Shown piece after piece: positions 17,361 to 26,529 of a stretch of DNA of 64,000 nt. The notes under the pieces were generated by a model that saw only the letters and a program-made list of their open reading frames with translations, ran no database searches and was not told where the DNA came from. The first letter of the stretch is position 1. Each line of letters begins with the position of its first letter. Source of the stretch: HdN1 sp052035295 (GTDB lineage: Bacteria; Pseudomonadota; Gammaproteobacteria; Pseudomonadales; Ketobacteraceae); contig JBPOHS010000046.1 in assembly GCA_052035295.1 (NCBI GenBank), positions 34,414 to 98,413 of the forward strand. The letters are read 5' to 3'. The position numbers and the translations under genes are program-made.

Positions 17361-18713
17361 TCAGTGATGCACTTTGCCGAGAATTTTCTCGAGATAGTGA
17401 ATGTCGACGCCGCCCTTGCTGAAGCCCGCATCTTTCATGATGACGTTGCGGTGCAGCGCGGCATTGGTTTCGATGCCTTCCACCAGGATTTCATCGAGTG
17501 CGTTACGCATGCGGGCCATGGCAGTAGCGCGATCTTCGCCCCAGGTGATCAGCTTGCCGATCAACGAATCGTAGTTCGGTGGAACCCGGTAACCACTGTA
17601 GACATGGCTATCCATGCGCACACCGTTTCCGCCCGGTGAGTGCCAGTACTTGATCGTGCCTGGCGACGGGATGAAAGTACGGGGATTTTCGGCATTGATC
17701 CGGCACTCGATGGCATGACCCTTGATCTTGACGTCGTGTTGCTTGATACGCAGCTTTTCGCCGGCAGCAATGTGGAGCTGTTCCTTGATGATGTCGATGC
17801 CGGTCACCATCTCCGTTACCGGATGCTCGACCTGCACGCGCGTATTCATCTCGATGAAATAAAATTTCTCGTTTTCATAGAGGAATTCAAATGTGCCTGC
17901 ACCGCGGTAATTGATGGTCTTGCATGCTTCCACACAGCGTTCGCCGACTTCCTTGCGTAATTGCTCGGAGATGCCGGGAGCAGGCGCTTCTTCGACGACT
18001 TTCTGGTGGCGGCGTTGCAGCGAGCAGTCGCGATCCCCCAGATAAACCGCGTTGCCCTGGCCATCGCCCAACACCTGGATTTCGACGTGACGGGGGGTGG
18101 TGAGGAATTTTTCCATGTACACGCTGGCGTCGCCGAAGGCAGCCCGGGCTTCGGCACGGGTGAGTGACACGGCCTTGATCAGGTCGTCTTCGTTGTGAAC
18201 GACGCGCATGCCTCGACCGCCACCGCCAGCTGCCGCCTTGATGATCACCGGAAAACCGATGCGACGGCCGGTTTTCAGGGTCTCGTTGTCGTCTTCACCC
18301 AGCGGGCCGTCGGAACCGGGAACGGTGGGTACGCCGGCCTTTTTCATGGCTTCGATGGCAGACACCTTGTTGCCCATGAGGCGGATGGTGTCGGCTTCGG
18401 GGCCGATAAAGATGAAACCGCTGTCTTTCACGCGCTCGGCAAAGTCGGCGTTTTCGGCGAGGAAACCATAGCCCGGATGGATCGCATCGGCATTGGTGAC
18501 TTCGGCGGCGCTGATGATGGCCGGAATGTTCAGGTAGCTCTCGGCAGCGGGGGCGGGGCCGATACAGACGGCTTCGTCCGCCAGTTTGATATGCATGAGG
18601 TCGCGATCGGCCGTGGAATACACGGCAACGGTCTTGATCCCCAGTTCCTTGCAGGCGCGCAGCACCCGCAGGGCAATTTCGCCGCGATTGGCGATCAGCA
18701 CTTTTCCAAGCAT
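17361..18713 (-). CDS. accC: Acetyl-CoA carboxylase biotin carboxylase subunit
   Basis: AccC carboxylates biotin on AccB with ATP and bicarbonate, the first half-reaction of fatty-acid synthesis. The 450 residues open with 'MLGKVLIANRGEIALRVLRA' and include the ATP-grasp glycine loop 'KAAAGGGGRGMRVV', 'GDRDCSLQRRHQKVVEEAPA' and 'FIEMNTRVQVEHPVTEMVTG'. Length equals the E. coli enzyme within a residue or two. It lies 16 bp downstream of accB, the standard accBC operon. Confidence 0.98.
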   Translation of the reverse strand: MLGKVLIANRGEIALRVLRACKELGIKTVAVYSTADRDLMHIKLADEAVCIGPAPAAESYLNIPAIISAAEVTNADAIHPGYGFLAENADFAERVKDSGFIFIGPEADTIRLMGNKVSAIEAMKKAGVPTVPGSDGPLGEDDNETLKTGRRIGFPVIIKAAAGGGGRGMRVVHNEDDLIKAVSLTRAEARAAFGDASVYMEKFLTTPRHVEIQVLGDGQGNAVYLGDRDCSLQRRHQKVVEEAPAPGISEQLRKEVGERCVEACKTINYRGAGTFEFLYENEKFYFIEMNTRVQVEHPVTEMVTGIDIIKEQLHIAAGEKLRIKQHDVKIKGHAIECRINAENPRTFIPSPGTIKYWHSPGGNGVRMDSHVYSGYRVPPNYDSLIGKLITWGEDRATAMARMRNALDEILVEGIETNAALHRNVIMKDAGFSKGGVDIHYLEKILGKVHH

Positions 18714-18729
18714 GGTGTGTGCCCCTGGG

Positions 18730-19182
18730 TTAGCTGATCACGAACAGCGGCTGATCGTATTCCACAGGCTGGGCGTTTTCGACCAGGATGGCGGTGACGG
18801 TGCCGGACTTGTCGGCTTCGATCTGGTTCATCATTTTCATGGCTTCAATGATGCAGAGCACATCGCCTTGCTTCACGGTCTGGCCCAGTTCGACAAAGTT
18901 CTTCGATTCGGGGGACGGCGCACGGTAGAACGTGCCCACCATGGGAGAACGGACCTTGTGGCCTGAGGGTTCGGCCGGGGCAGCAGGCGCTACCGGGGCG
19001 GCAGGCGCGGCGGCAGGGGCAGGTGCCGGGGCGGCGGCCATGGTCGGAACGGCGTAGTGGGCGGCCAGGGTCGGGCGATGACGGCTGATACGAACGGATT
19101 CTTCCCCTTCCTTGATTTCGATCTCGTCAATGCCGGACTCTTCCAGCAGTTCAATCAGTTTTTTGACTTTGCGGATATCCAT
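18730..19182 (-). CDS. accB: Biotin carboxyl carrier protein of acetyl-CoA carboxylase
   Basis: AccB carries the biotin that shuttles carboxyl groups between AccC and the carboxyltransferase. From the ATG at 19182 it has 150 residues: an N-terminal 'MDIRKVKKLIELLEESGIDE' helix, an Ala/Pro-rich flexible linker (about 50-72) and the biotinyl domain with the modification site 'EAMKMMNQ' (Lys in AMKM). A GTG three codons upstream is possible, but the GAGTGA ribosome site is better spaced for this ATG. It is translated just before accC. Confidence 0.97.
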   Translation of the reverse strand: MDIRKVKKLIELLEESGIDEIEIKEGEESVRISRHRPTLAAHYAVPTMAAAPAPAPAAAPAAPVAPAAPAEPSGHKVRSPMVGTFYRAPSPESKNFVELGQTVKQGDVLCIIEAMKMMNQIEADKSGTVTAILVENAQPVEYDQPLFVIS

Positions 19183-19248
19183 GTTTTTCACTCTGTAGTC
19201 GTTTTCTTGTCTGTCGTCGTTTTCGTTTTTTGTGTTGCTGGCCCGGGC

Positions 19249-19689
19249 TCAGCTGGCGAGGCTGCGCATGGCGGAAAGCAATGCGTATTCATAGCCGTCG
19301 GCGCCCAGGCCGGTAATGGTGCCTTTCGCTACATCGGAGAAATACGAATGATGGCGGAAGGGCTCGCGAGCATACACGTTGGAGAGATGCACTTCGATGA
19401 ACGGAATTGCCGTCGCCAGCAGGGCGTCGCGCAGGGCAACGCTGGTGTGGGTGAAGGCGGCAGGATTGATGATGATGTAGGTGATGTTTTCGGTCCTGGC
19501 GCGATGGATGCGCTCGATCAGTGCATGCTCGGCATTGCTCTGGAAGCAGATGCACTGGTGACCGTTGGCTTCGGCCAGCTGTTGCACGCGCGATTCGATG
19601 CCGGCGAGGGTGATATGGCCGTAGTGGCCGGGTTCACGGGTGCCGAGCATGTTGAGGTTGGGGCCGTTGAGCACCAGAAAGGTGGCCAT
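19249..19689 (-). CDS. aroQ: Type II 3-dehydroquinate dehydratase
   Basis: AroQ converts 3-dehydroquinate to 3-dehydroshikimate in aromatic amino acid synthesis. The 146-residue protein shows the type II signature 'LVLNGPNLNMLGTREPGHYG' with the catalytic Tyr, 'IIINPAAFTHTSVALRDAL' and 'PFIEVHLSNVYAREPFRHHSYFSD' (split here for length), and the dodecamer-forming C terminus. It lies about 65 bp upstream of accB, the conserved aroQ-accB-accC order. Confidence 0.98.
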   Translation of the reverse strand: MATFLVLNGPNLNMLGTREPGHYGHITLAGIESRVQQLAEANGHQCICFQSNAEHALIERIHRARTENITYIIINPAAFTHTSVALRDALLATAIPFIEVHLSNVYAREPFRHHSYFSDVAKGTITGLGADGYEYALLSAMRSLAS

Positions 19690-19838
19690 GCGAGCATCTC
19701 CTGAGTGAGCGCGTGCGTAAACTGGGTTAGGCGATCGATTATAACCAGCTGCCCGGGGGGTGGCTTGTGAATTCCACCCCCTTCTTACATTTGTTTACAA
19801 GTTGCAAGAAGTTCTCGGCAGAATTGCTGAAAGTTGGG

Positions 19839-21710
19839 TCAGGGCCGGGCCGGCAGCGACTGCAGATGCTGCAGGAAACGAGACGCGCCAAGGCTTCCGG
19901 TCAGGTGGAAGGCCTTGAGCTCGCCGCCGCTATGGTCGAAAAACAGGTAGGCGGGCGGCCCCTGCAGGTGGAAGCGATCCAGCAGGCGTTCGCCGTCGGG
20001 GCTGTCGGTCAGGTCGAGCTTGATCAGGCGGAATCCTCGCATGGCTTCACGGATATCTGGCCGGCCCAGTACGTCCCGCTCCATCTCCTTGCAGGCCACG
20101 CACCAGCCGGCCCACACGTCCACCATGACAGGTAATTGTTGCTGCCGGGCTTCCACAAGGGCCTGATCGAGCGCGGATTCGGTGCTGACGGTGACGAAAT
20201 CCAGCGTGGCATGGGCGGGGCTTGCCTCGGTGGCGGCAGGGCGCAAACCGCTGGCCACCAGGGTTCCTGCGAAGATCAGGCCGGCCCCCAGGGCGGCGGC
20301 ACCCAGCCCGATTCCCTTGAAAAATTTGCTCTTGGAATGGGTGTGTGGATCGTTGAGGCCCAGGTACATGGCACCGAGCATGGCAAGGCTGCCCCACAGG
20401 ATCAGCGCAATGCCTTCGGGCAACAGGTGCTGGGTGATCCAGAGGCCGACCCCCAGTAATACAACGCCAAACAAGCCTTTCACGTTATCCATCCAGGCGC
20501 CGGCCCTGGGCAGGATGTTGGCTTCGGTGGTGCCCAGTGCGATCAGCGGCGCCCCCATTCCGAGTGCCATCGAGAACAGGGCGCTGCCGCCCAATACCGC
20601 ATCGCCGGTCTTGCCAATGTAGAGCAGTGCGCCCATCAGGGGGGCCGAGATACAGGGGCTTACCACCAGCGCCGACAGGGCGCCCATCAAGGCGACGGGA
20701 ATGAAGCCGCCACCTTTCTGTTTGTGCTGGGCGAGATGCAGTCGATGCCGCAGACCTTCGGGCAGTTGCAGTTCATAAAAGCCGAACATCGATAACGACA
20801 GCAGGAAGAACACGGCGGCCGTGCTAATCAGCACGGTCGGATCCTGCAACAGGTACTGGATTTTCGCGCCGCTGGCCCCGGCAGCGACCCCGGCCAGCGT
20901 GTAAGTCACCGCCATGCCGGCGACATAGCTGCTCGACAACAGGAATCCGCGACGTGCAGTGACTTTCTGACCCTGGCCCACGATCAGGCTGGTGAGAATG
21001 GGCACCATCGGCAATACGCAAGGCGTGAGGGAGAGCGCAATGCCCAGTCCGAAGAACACCAGCATGATCTTGTAAATGCTGCCGGTGGCAAGCAGCGCTT
21101 CAATGCCGGACGCGGTTTCAGTATCGCTGACCGATACCTGCCTCGGAATGGCGGCGGCAGGCGTGGGCTTCAGCGAGGGGCCGGCGGCCGCCGACGGGTT
21201 ACCGCCCGGCTGAATCTGGAACATCTCGGTATGGGATTGTGGCAGGTAGCACAGACCTTTTTCGGCGCAGCCCTGATATTGCACCTTGACCTCGGCGAAC
21301 CCATCAGGGGTTTCCAGCACGGGAACGGTCACGGTGACTTCGTCGTGGAACACCTGCACCTTGCCGAATTCGGGATCGTCCTTGGGTTCGGACGCACGCG
21401 AGAAGCTGATCTCGCCCAGTTTCACCCGCTCATCCAGCGGGGTCACACTGAAACGGTGCTGGTAGAGGTAGTAGCCGGGTTCGATCTGCCAATGCAGCCG
21501 GATGGACTGGCCTTCGCTGCTGCCACTGACACGGAAGACGGCGCTGGCAGGAAGAAAGCCGTCATCTGCAGCTTGCGTGGCCGCTTCGATGACGCTGGCA
21601 GGCGTTTGCGGGAAGAGCGACTCTTCTGCCTGCACGGTGCTGCCCAGCGTGGTGAGCAGCAGAAGGCTCAGCCAGGTGACGAAAGGTTGCTTCAGCAAAT
21701 TCAATGTCAT
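19839..21710 (-). CDS. dsbD: Thiol:disulfide interchange protein DsbD
   Basis: DsbD moves electrons from cytoplasmic thioredoxin across the inner membrane to periplasmic DsbC, DsbG and CcmG. From ATG 21710 the protein has 623 residues: signal peptide to 'STVQA', periplasmic alpha domain with the Cys pair in 'CAEKGLCYLPQ', eight-helix membrane beta domain with 'LSLTPCVLPMVPILTSL' and 'LSALVVSPCISAPLMGALLY' (one Cys each), and a thioredoxin-like gamma domain with 'WAGWCVACKEME'. A longer reading from 21779 has no signal peptide at its start, so I chose the internal ATG. Monocistronic. Confidence 0.95.
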   Translation of the reverse strand: MTLNLLKQPFVTWLSLLLLTTLGSTVQAEESLFPQTPASVIEAATQAADDGFLPASAVFRVSGSSEGQSIRLHWQIEPGYYLYQHRFSVTPLDERVKLGEISFSRASEPKDDPEFGKVQVFHDEVTVTVPVLETPDGFAEVKVQYQGCAEKGLCYLPQSHTEMFQIQPGGNPSAAAGPSLKPTPAAAIPRQVSVSDTETASGIEALLATGSIYKIMLVFFGLGIALSLTPCVLPMVPILTSLIVGQGQKVTARRGFLLSSSYVAGMAVTYTLAGVAAGASGAKIQYLLQDPTVLISTAAVFFLLSLSMFGFYELQLPEGLRHRLHLAQHKQKGGGFIPVALMGALSALVVSPCISAPLMGALLYIGKTGDAVLGGSALFSMALGMGAPLIALGTTEANILPRAGAWMDNVKGLFGVVLLGVGLWITQHLLPEGIALILWGSLAMLGAMYLGLNDPHTHSKSKFFKGIGLGAAALGAGLIFAGTLVASGLRPAATEASPAHATLDFVTVSTESALDQALVEARQQQLPVMVDVWAGWCVACKEMERDVLGRPDIREAMRGFRLIKLDLTDSPDGERLLDRFHLQGPPAYLFFDHSGGELKAFHLTGSLGASRFLQHLQSLPARP

Positions 21711-21891
21711 GCGTTCATGTTCCCGGGGGTTGCGCTGCAGCCGGATTGGACAGCGACAGGCAAAACAGGTTCTCGCCATGGGGGATCGGCAAGTGTTGCT
21801 ATAGTTACTATAAATCAGGGCAGTGATTGTTCCTGGGTAACTTTACTTTATAGCCTGTCGTTTCGTCTGAGAAAAAAGGCGCGGTTCTGTG

Positions 21892-22557
21892 ATGACGTCG
21901 TGGCGCTGTGGGCGCATTCGCACTGTAGTTTTGGCGAGCGTGTACTGCCTGGCGGTAGCATGGGCCGTGCGCGTCGAGGCGATGAGTGTCAACCCGGCGA
22001 CCCTGCAAAAGTTGCAGGAAATCTACGGGCAGGACGCCATCAAGCGCTTGCGGGAGTGGACGACGCTACTGGATGCGCTGACGCAGACCTCGGTCGACGA
22101 GAAGATTGCCCGGGTGAACCGATTTTTCAATGCCTTGCAGTTCGTGCCGGACGAAGAACACTGGCATCAGGTGGACTACTGGGCGACGCCGCTGGAATTC
22201 ATCGCGTCGAACGGTGGCGATTGCGAGGACTTTGCCATCGCCAAATATTTCACCCTGCAGGCGCTGGGGGTGGATTCCGACAGCATGCGGCTGGCCTACG
22301 TCAAGGCGCTCGAGCTGAATCAGGCGCACATGGTGCTGGTCTACTATCCTGCGGCAGATCAGGAACCCATGGTGCTGGATAATCTGGTGAACGATATTCT
22401 GCCGGCGTCACAGCGCAAGGATTTGCAGCCGGTCTACAGTTTTAACGCCGAAGGTTTGTGGCAAGCGCGCCAGCAAGGCCAGGAAACGCGGTTGGGTACT
22501 GGCAGTGACGTGCTGATGTGGAAAACGCTGATACAACGGATGAGCGCGCAGGAATGA
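21892..22557 (+). CDS. lapG: LapG-type periplasmic cysteine protease (BTLCP family)
   Basis: LapG cleaves the N-terminal retention region of large RTX adhesins and releases them from the cell surface, unless it is held by LapD. The 221-221/222 residue product has an N-terminal signal segment ('VVLASVYCLAVAWAVRVEA') and the transglutaminase-like catalytic triad: Cys about 111 in 'NGGDCEDFA', His about 146 in 'QAHMVLVYY', Asp about 163 in 'VLDNLVND'. The Trp after the first helix ('LREWTTLL') and the acidic calcium-binding stretch ('VPDEEHWHQVDYW') are also family marks. A GTG three bases upstream is an alternative start. The lapD gene follows 48 bp later, the usual pairing. No target adhesin is in this window. 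Confidence 0.92.
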   Translation: MTSWRCGRIRTVVLASVYCLAVAWAVRVEAMSVNPATLQKLQEIYGQDAIKRLREWTTLLDALTQTSVDEKIARVNRFFNALQFVPDEEHWHQVDYWATPLEFIASNGGDCEDFAIAKYFTLQALGVDSDSMRLAYVKALELNQAHMVLVYYPAADQEPMVLDNLVNDILPASQRKDLQPVYSFNAEGLWQARQQGQETRLGTGSDVLMWKTLIQRMSAQE

Positions 22558-22611
22558 CAGGATCGGCCAGAATAAAATGAACGCAAAAAATAATAAATTG
22601 GGGGAATGCGT

Positions 22612-24603
22612 GTGACCTTACATCGACAACTGGTCGTGCTGGTGTCCTTTCTATGGCTGGCGTTACTGACGGGGGTGTTCTGGGTGTCAGTGCACAATGC
22701 GCGCGACATGCTGGAGCGTCAGCTGCACGTGCATGCACAGGACACGGCGAACTCCCTGGGGCTTTCGATTGCGCATCCGCTGGGACAGCGCGACAAGGCG
22801 CTGGTCGAAAGCATGGTGGGCGCGATCTACGACAGCGGTTATTACCGGGAAATCACCCTGCGTGATACCAAGGGTGAAATACAGGTGGTGGAGCGTGAAC
22901 ATCAGGTCGTGCAAACGGCGCCCACCTGGTTTGTACAGGCGCTTTCCATCACGCCGACGCCCGGGCTGTCCGAAGTCATGTTCGAATGGCGGGTGATCGG
23001 CAAGCTCACGGTGTTGCCGGATACCCAGCAGGCCTACACGGAATTATGGAAGTCGACGGAGCGAGCGCTGGGTTTGTTCCTGGGCGTGGGTATCTTCAGC
23101 CTGCTACTGCTGTGGGGCATCGTGCGTGCTGCCTTGCGGCCGTTGCGGGCACTGGAAGCGCAGGCCGATGCCATTTGTCAGCGCGATTTCACCGGTCAGC
23201 AACCCCTGCCGCGCACGCGCGAATTGCGCCGGGTCGTGCAGGCGATGAACCGCATGACCCGGCAACTGAAAACCTTGTTTGACGAACAGGTCGCGCAAAT
23301 CGAGCAAGTGCGCAACCAGGCCTATGTCGATGGCATTACCGGTCTTGGCAATGGCCGGTTTTTCAATGCCCAGCTGCAGTCACGTCTGGAGTCCCTTGAA
23401 GAGCCTTTTGTCGGGGCGCTGATCAAACTCGAAATCGGCGATATGGGCGCTTATAACCAGCAATTCGGGCATGACGCTGGCAACTGGTTGCTCAAGCAGG
23501 CGGGCAAATTGTGGCGCCAGCAAATGGATACGGTCGAAAATGCCGTCTTTGCCCGGGTGGCCGGGGCGCGTTTTGCGGCACTGTTGCCTCATGTGGAACA
23601 AGGTGCTGCCGTGGCCCTGGTGAATACTTTCATGCAGGAACTGAAAGCGCTCGATCCCTTTTTGCAAAACCAGGCGCCGCTGGATGTCTATGCCGGTGTC
23701 GCCGTGTCAGAGGCCGGCAGCAATATCAAACTCGAGCGCCCCCGCACGCTGGAATCGCAGGCCGATAACGCCCTGCTCAAGGCGCAAGCCAACGAAGCGG
23801 AGCGCGTCCAGGTGTTCGATCCCAGTGGTGTGCCCGTCACATCCATCGAGCGTCCGGCCGGCGTCGAAGACTGGGAAAGTTTTTTACGTGATGTCATCGA
23901 GCAACGCCGCTTTACCTTCCACTATCAGCCAGTGGTGGCTTGCGTCGATCAGTCACTGCTGCACTATGAAGTATTGGCCCGCATCAAACTGAAAGATCAG
24001 GTGCTGGCGGCGGGTGTGTTCATGCCGCTGGTCGAGCGTTATCGTCTGGTGCAGGCCTTCGATCAGGCAATTGTCAGCATGCTGGTGGAACAAATGCTGA
24101 GGAAAGCGCCGGAGCAGCGCATAACGGTTGCCGTCAATCTGTCGAGCCATTCCGTGCGTGAGGAGCAATTTGTCGATTGGTTGCTGGATTATCTTGCCCA
24201 TCATCAGGAGGCCACCCGCCACTTGATTTTCGAAGTGCCGGAAGTGACGGTGCGATCTGCCCATGGGCGCCTGAAAACGCTGGCGGAAGGATTGAAGCGT
24301 CTGGGGGCCAAGCTTGCCATCGATCATTTCGGTTCCACCAACAGCAGTTTTGGTTATCTCAGTGGCTTGCCCTTGTATTCGATCAAGGTCGACCAAAGTT
24401 ATATCCGTGATATCGGCGACAATCTCGACAACCAGTTTTTCGTGCAATCGTTGGTGCGCATTGCCCACAGCCGGCAGGTAATGCTGACGGCAGAAATGGT
24501 CGAAAATCCCGTGCAATGGGACTTGCTGCGCCGCTTCCAGCTGGATGGTGCGCAGGGATTCTTTTTGGGCAAGCCGGCGGAAATCAATTTACTATCGGCC
24601 TGA
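22612..24603 (+). CDS. lapD: LapD-type c-di-GMP receptor with degenerate GGDEF and EAL domains
   Basis: LapD is an inner-membrane receptor that binds c-di-GMP inside and sequesters LapG outside. Order: TM1 (about 8-28), LapD/MoxY-type periplasmic domain (about 30-148) with the Trp-bearing loop 'VMFEWRVIG', TM2 (about 152-172), HAMP (about 172-222), GGDEF-like domain and EAL-like domain. The active-site GGDEF is replaced by 'RVAGARF' and EAL reads 'EVL' ('LLHYEVLARI'), consistent with binding without catalysis. I place the start at GTG 22612 because GGGGGA is 6 bases upstream; the ATG at 22606 directly abuts that ribosome site. It forms a two-gene unit with lapG. Confidence 0.93.
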   Translation: MTLHRQLVVLVSFLWLALLTGVFWVSVHNARDMLERQLHVHAQDTANSLGLSIAHPLGQRDKALVESMVGAIYDSGYYREITLRDTKGEIQVVEREHQVVQTAPTWFVQALSITPTPGLSEVMFEWRVIGKLTVLPDTQQAYTELWKSTERALGLFLGVGIFSLLLLWGIVRAALRPLRALEAQADAICQRDFTGQQPLPRTRELRRVVQAMNRMTRQLKTLFDEQVAQIEQVRNQAYVDGITGLGNGRFFNAQLQSRLESLEEPFVGALIKLEIGDMGAYNQQFGHDAGNWLLKQAGKLWRQQMDTVENAVFARVAGARFAALLPHVEQGAAVALVNTFMQELKALDPFLQNQAPLDVYAGVAVSEAGSNIKLERPRTLESQADNALLKAQANEAERVQVFDPSGVPVTSIERPAGVEDWESFLRDVIEQRRFTFHYQPVVACVDQSLLHYEVLARIKLKDQVLAAGVFMPLVERYRLVQAFDQAIVSMLVEQMLRKAPEQRITVAVNLSSHSVREEQFVDWLLDYLAHHQEATRHLIFEVPEVTVRSAHGRLKTLAEGLKRLGAKLAIDHFGSTNSSFGYLSGLPLYSIKVDQSYIRDIGDNLDNQFFVQSLVRIAHSRQVMLTAEMVENPVQWDLLRRFQLDGAQGFFLGKPAEINLLSA

Positions 24604-24658
24604 TACCAGTGATACCCTGAACAGGGCGCATGGGCGACTGCCATGTAGACTCGTGTAC

Positions 24659-24734
24659 CACGATTTTGTATAACGACCGCGATTTTGCATAACAACCGAG
24701 ATGTTGCATAACAATCGCGATGTTGCATAACAAC
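24659..24734. repeat. Four tandem 19-bp direct repeats before the DUF2333 gene
   Basis: Four consecutive 19-bp units at 24659, 24678, 24697 and 24716 follow the pattern CGCGATgTTGCATAACAAC, with 1-5 differences per unit. In the last two units each copy contains the small dyad GTTG-CATAA-CAA(C/T). The array ends about 31 bp before the DUF2333 start codon and about 55 bp after lapD stops, so it sits in the promoter/leader region. It is not CRISPR-like because there are no spacers. Confidence 0.9.
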
Positions 24735-24765
24735 GCAAGTAACGACAATGAAAGGGGGCTTCGGA

Positions 24766-25767
24766 ATGGGCGCAGGTGAGAACCGCATGATCTGGGCGGG
24801 CGCATCAGGGGTGATAACGGCCATCGTGCTGACGTGTGCCGGGGTGGGCTGGTACTGGAGTCAGGAACCGGAACTGCCGTCGGTAGAAGGGATCATGGCC
24901 CAGGCTGCTGCCGAGAATGTACAGAAGCCAGTAGTGGGTTATGCCACGACCAGTGCGCTGATCTACCTCGCGGAGCAGCTGCTCGACAAGCCCGGAGGTT
25001 ACCTTACCAATGATGTGTTGCCACCCGGCGTGCTCATGGACAACATTCCCAATTGGGAATTTGGCGTGCTGGTGCAGATTCGCGACATGACGCGGGATCT
25101 GCGCAAGGATCTGGCCCGCTCACAGTCCACCTCGTCGGAAGATCCGGATTTGATCCGCGCCGAGCCACAGTTTCATTTTGATAGCGAAAGCCACTGGTTC
25201 CCGTCATCGGAAGGGGAATACCGTCAGGGCATCAAGTTCCTCGAGCGCTATCGCGCACGCCTGTCGGATGGCAACAATTCCCAGGCCCAGTTTTACGCGC
25301 GTGCCGATAACCTGCGCAACTGGTTGGCGGACGCCGAAACGCGTCTCGGCAGCCTGTCGCAGCGGCTGAGTGCCAGTGTTGGCAAGGATCAGCTCAATGT
25401 CGATCTGGCTGGTGAGGATACTGCCCGACGTTCCACTGATGCGCCTGAACACATGCATGTGCAGACCCCGTGGCTTGAGCTCGATGACGTTTTCTACGAG
25501 GCGCGGGGCAGTACTTTTGCGCTGATCGTGCTGATGAAGGCGATCGAGATTGATTTCCACGATGTGCTGGTCAAGAAAAATGCGCTGGTGAGTGTGCAGC
25601 AGATCATCCGCGAACTGGAAGGCTCGCAGCAAAACGTGTGGAGCCCGTTAATCCTGAACGGCTCTGGCTTTGGCATGATGGCCAACCACTCGCTGGTCAT
25701 GGCCAACTACATTTCCCGCGCGAACGCGGCGATCATTGATCTGCGTGAGCTGCTTTCGCGGGGCTGA
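24766..25767 (+). CDS. DUF2333 family protein
   Basis: A 333-residue single-span membrane protein of unknown function. One transmembrane helix (about 10-32, 'SGVITAIVLTCAGVGWYW') is followed by a large periplasmic region that covers the DUF2333 family: 'VVGYATTSALIYLAEQLLDKPGGYLTNDVLPPG' (split for length), 'NIPNWEFGVLVQIRDMTRDLR', 'LDDVFYEARGSTFALIVLMKAI' and the C-terminal 'NYISRANAAIIDLRELLSRG'. The internal ATG 24766 was chosen because AAAGGGGG sits 8 bases upstream; the ATG at 24748 has a poor ribosome site. It is preceded by four 19-bp repeats and followed by a bidirectional terminator. Its place beside lapGD may hint at an envelope or adhesion role, but that is inference. Confidence 0.88.
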   Translation: MGAGENRMIWAGASGVITAIVLTCAGVGWYWSQEPELPSVEGIMAQAAAENVQKPVVGYATTSALIYLAEQLLDKPGGYLTNDVLPPGVLMDNIPNWEFGVLVQIRDMTRDLRKDLARSQSTSSEDPDLIRAEPQFHFDSESHWFPSSEGEYRQGIKFLERYRARLSDGNNSQAQFYARADNLRNWLADAETRLGSLSQRLSASVGKDQLNVDLAGEDTARRSTDAPEHMHVQTPWLELDDVFYEARGSTFALIVLMKAIEIDFHDVLVKKNALVSVQQIIRELEGSQQNVWSPLILNGSGFGMMANHSLVMANYISRANAAIIDLRELLSRG

Positions 25768-25794
25768 TCAGGCGTTCCGACAGGAACCGTAGAC

Positions 25795-25829
25795 AAAAAA
25801 AGGGGGTGGCTTTTGGCCACCCCTTTTTT
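25795..25829. terminator. Bidirectional terminator between the DUF2333 gene and ppa
   Basis: GGGGTGGC and GCCACCCC form an 8-bp stem with a 5-base loop. The stem is flanked by an A-run on the left and a T-run on the right, so it reads as a rho-independent terminator for both the plus-strand DUF2333 gene and the minus-strand ppa gene. Confidence 0.92.
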
Positions 25830-25875
25830 CATTGAGCACGCATCAGAGTTAGCGATACGTGCCGGGCAAGCAGAA

Positions 25876-26403
25876 TTACTTCTTGCCCGCTTCAACAGCG
25901 GCGATGACGCTTTGGCGAGCAGCTTCTGCATCGGCCCAGCCGTCTACCTTGACCCATTTGCCGGGTTCGAGGTCCTTGTAGTTTTCAAAGAAGTGCTCGA
26001 TCTGCTTGATCAGCAGTTCGGGCAGATCGGAGATTTCCTTCACGTGCTTGTACAGCGCGGTCAGTTTGTCGTGCGGTACGGCCAGAATCTTGGCGTCTTT
26101 GCCGGCTTCGTCGGACATGTTCAGGATGCCGACTGGACGCACGCGGATGACCGAGCCCGGCACGACGGGGTACGGGGTCACGACCAGCACGTCGAGCGGG
26201 TCGCCGTCTTCTGACAGCGTGTTCGGCACGTAGCCGTAGTTGCAGGGGTAGAACATCGGGGTGGCCATGAAGCGGTCAACGAACACAGCGTCGTAGTCTT
26301 TCTCAATTTCGTATTTGATCGGGCTGGAATTCGCAGGAATCTCGATCACGACGTAGAGGTCGTTGGGAACGTCTTTCCCGGGTGGGATATCGTTGTAGCT
26401 CAT
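25876..26403 (-). CDS. ppa: Inorganic pyrophosphatase
   Basis: Ppa hydrolyses pyrophosphate to two phosphates and drives biosynthetic reactions forward. The 175-residue protein is a complete family I soluble pyrophosphatase: 'VVIEIPANSSPIKYEIEKD', 'DRFMATPMFYPCNYGYVPNT', and the signature 'EDGDPLDVLVVTPYPV' with the metal-binding aspartates, plus 'KVDGWADAEAARQSV' at the C terminus. It is monocistronic on the minus strand. Confidence 0.98.
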   Translation of the reverse strand: MSYNDIPPGKDVPNDLYVVIEIPANSSPIKYEIEKDYDAVFVDRFMATPMFYPCNYGYVPNTLSEDGDPLDVLVVTPYPVVPGSVIRVRPVGILNMSDEAGKDAKILAVPHDKLTALYKHVKEISDLPELLIKQIEHFFENYKDLEPGKWVKVDGWADAEAARQSVIAAVEAGKK

Positions 26404-26529
26404 GGTGAAAACCCTTAGGTGAATGGGTGGGTGTACAAAAAAGGTGGCGGGATTATACCTGAGGAAATCCGGTCAGCCTACCCTCGGTAATGGCCTGGAA
26501 TGCCGGGGTGTGACCCCCTTCCCGAAGGA

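Noticed and set aside
24659..24734. CRISPR array
   Set aside because: The four 19-bp copies are directly adjacent with no spacers and no cas genes nearby.
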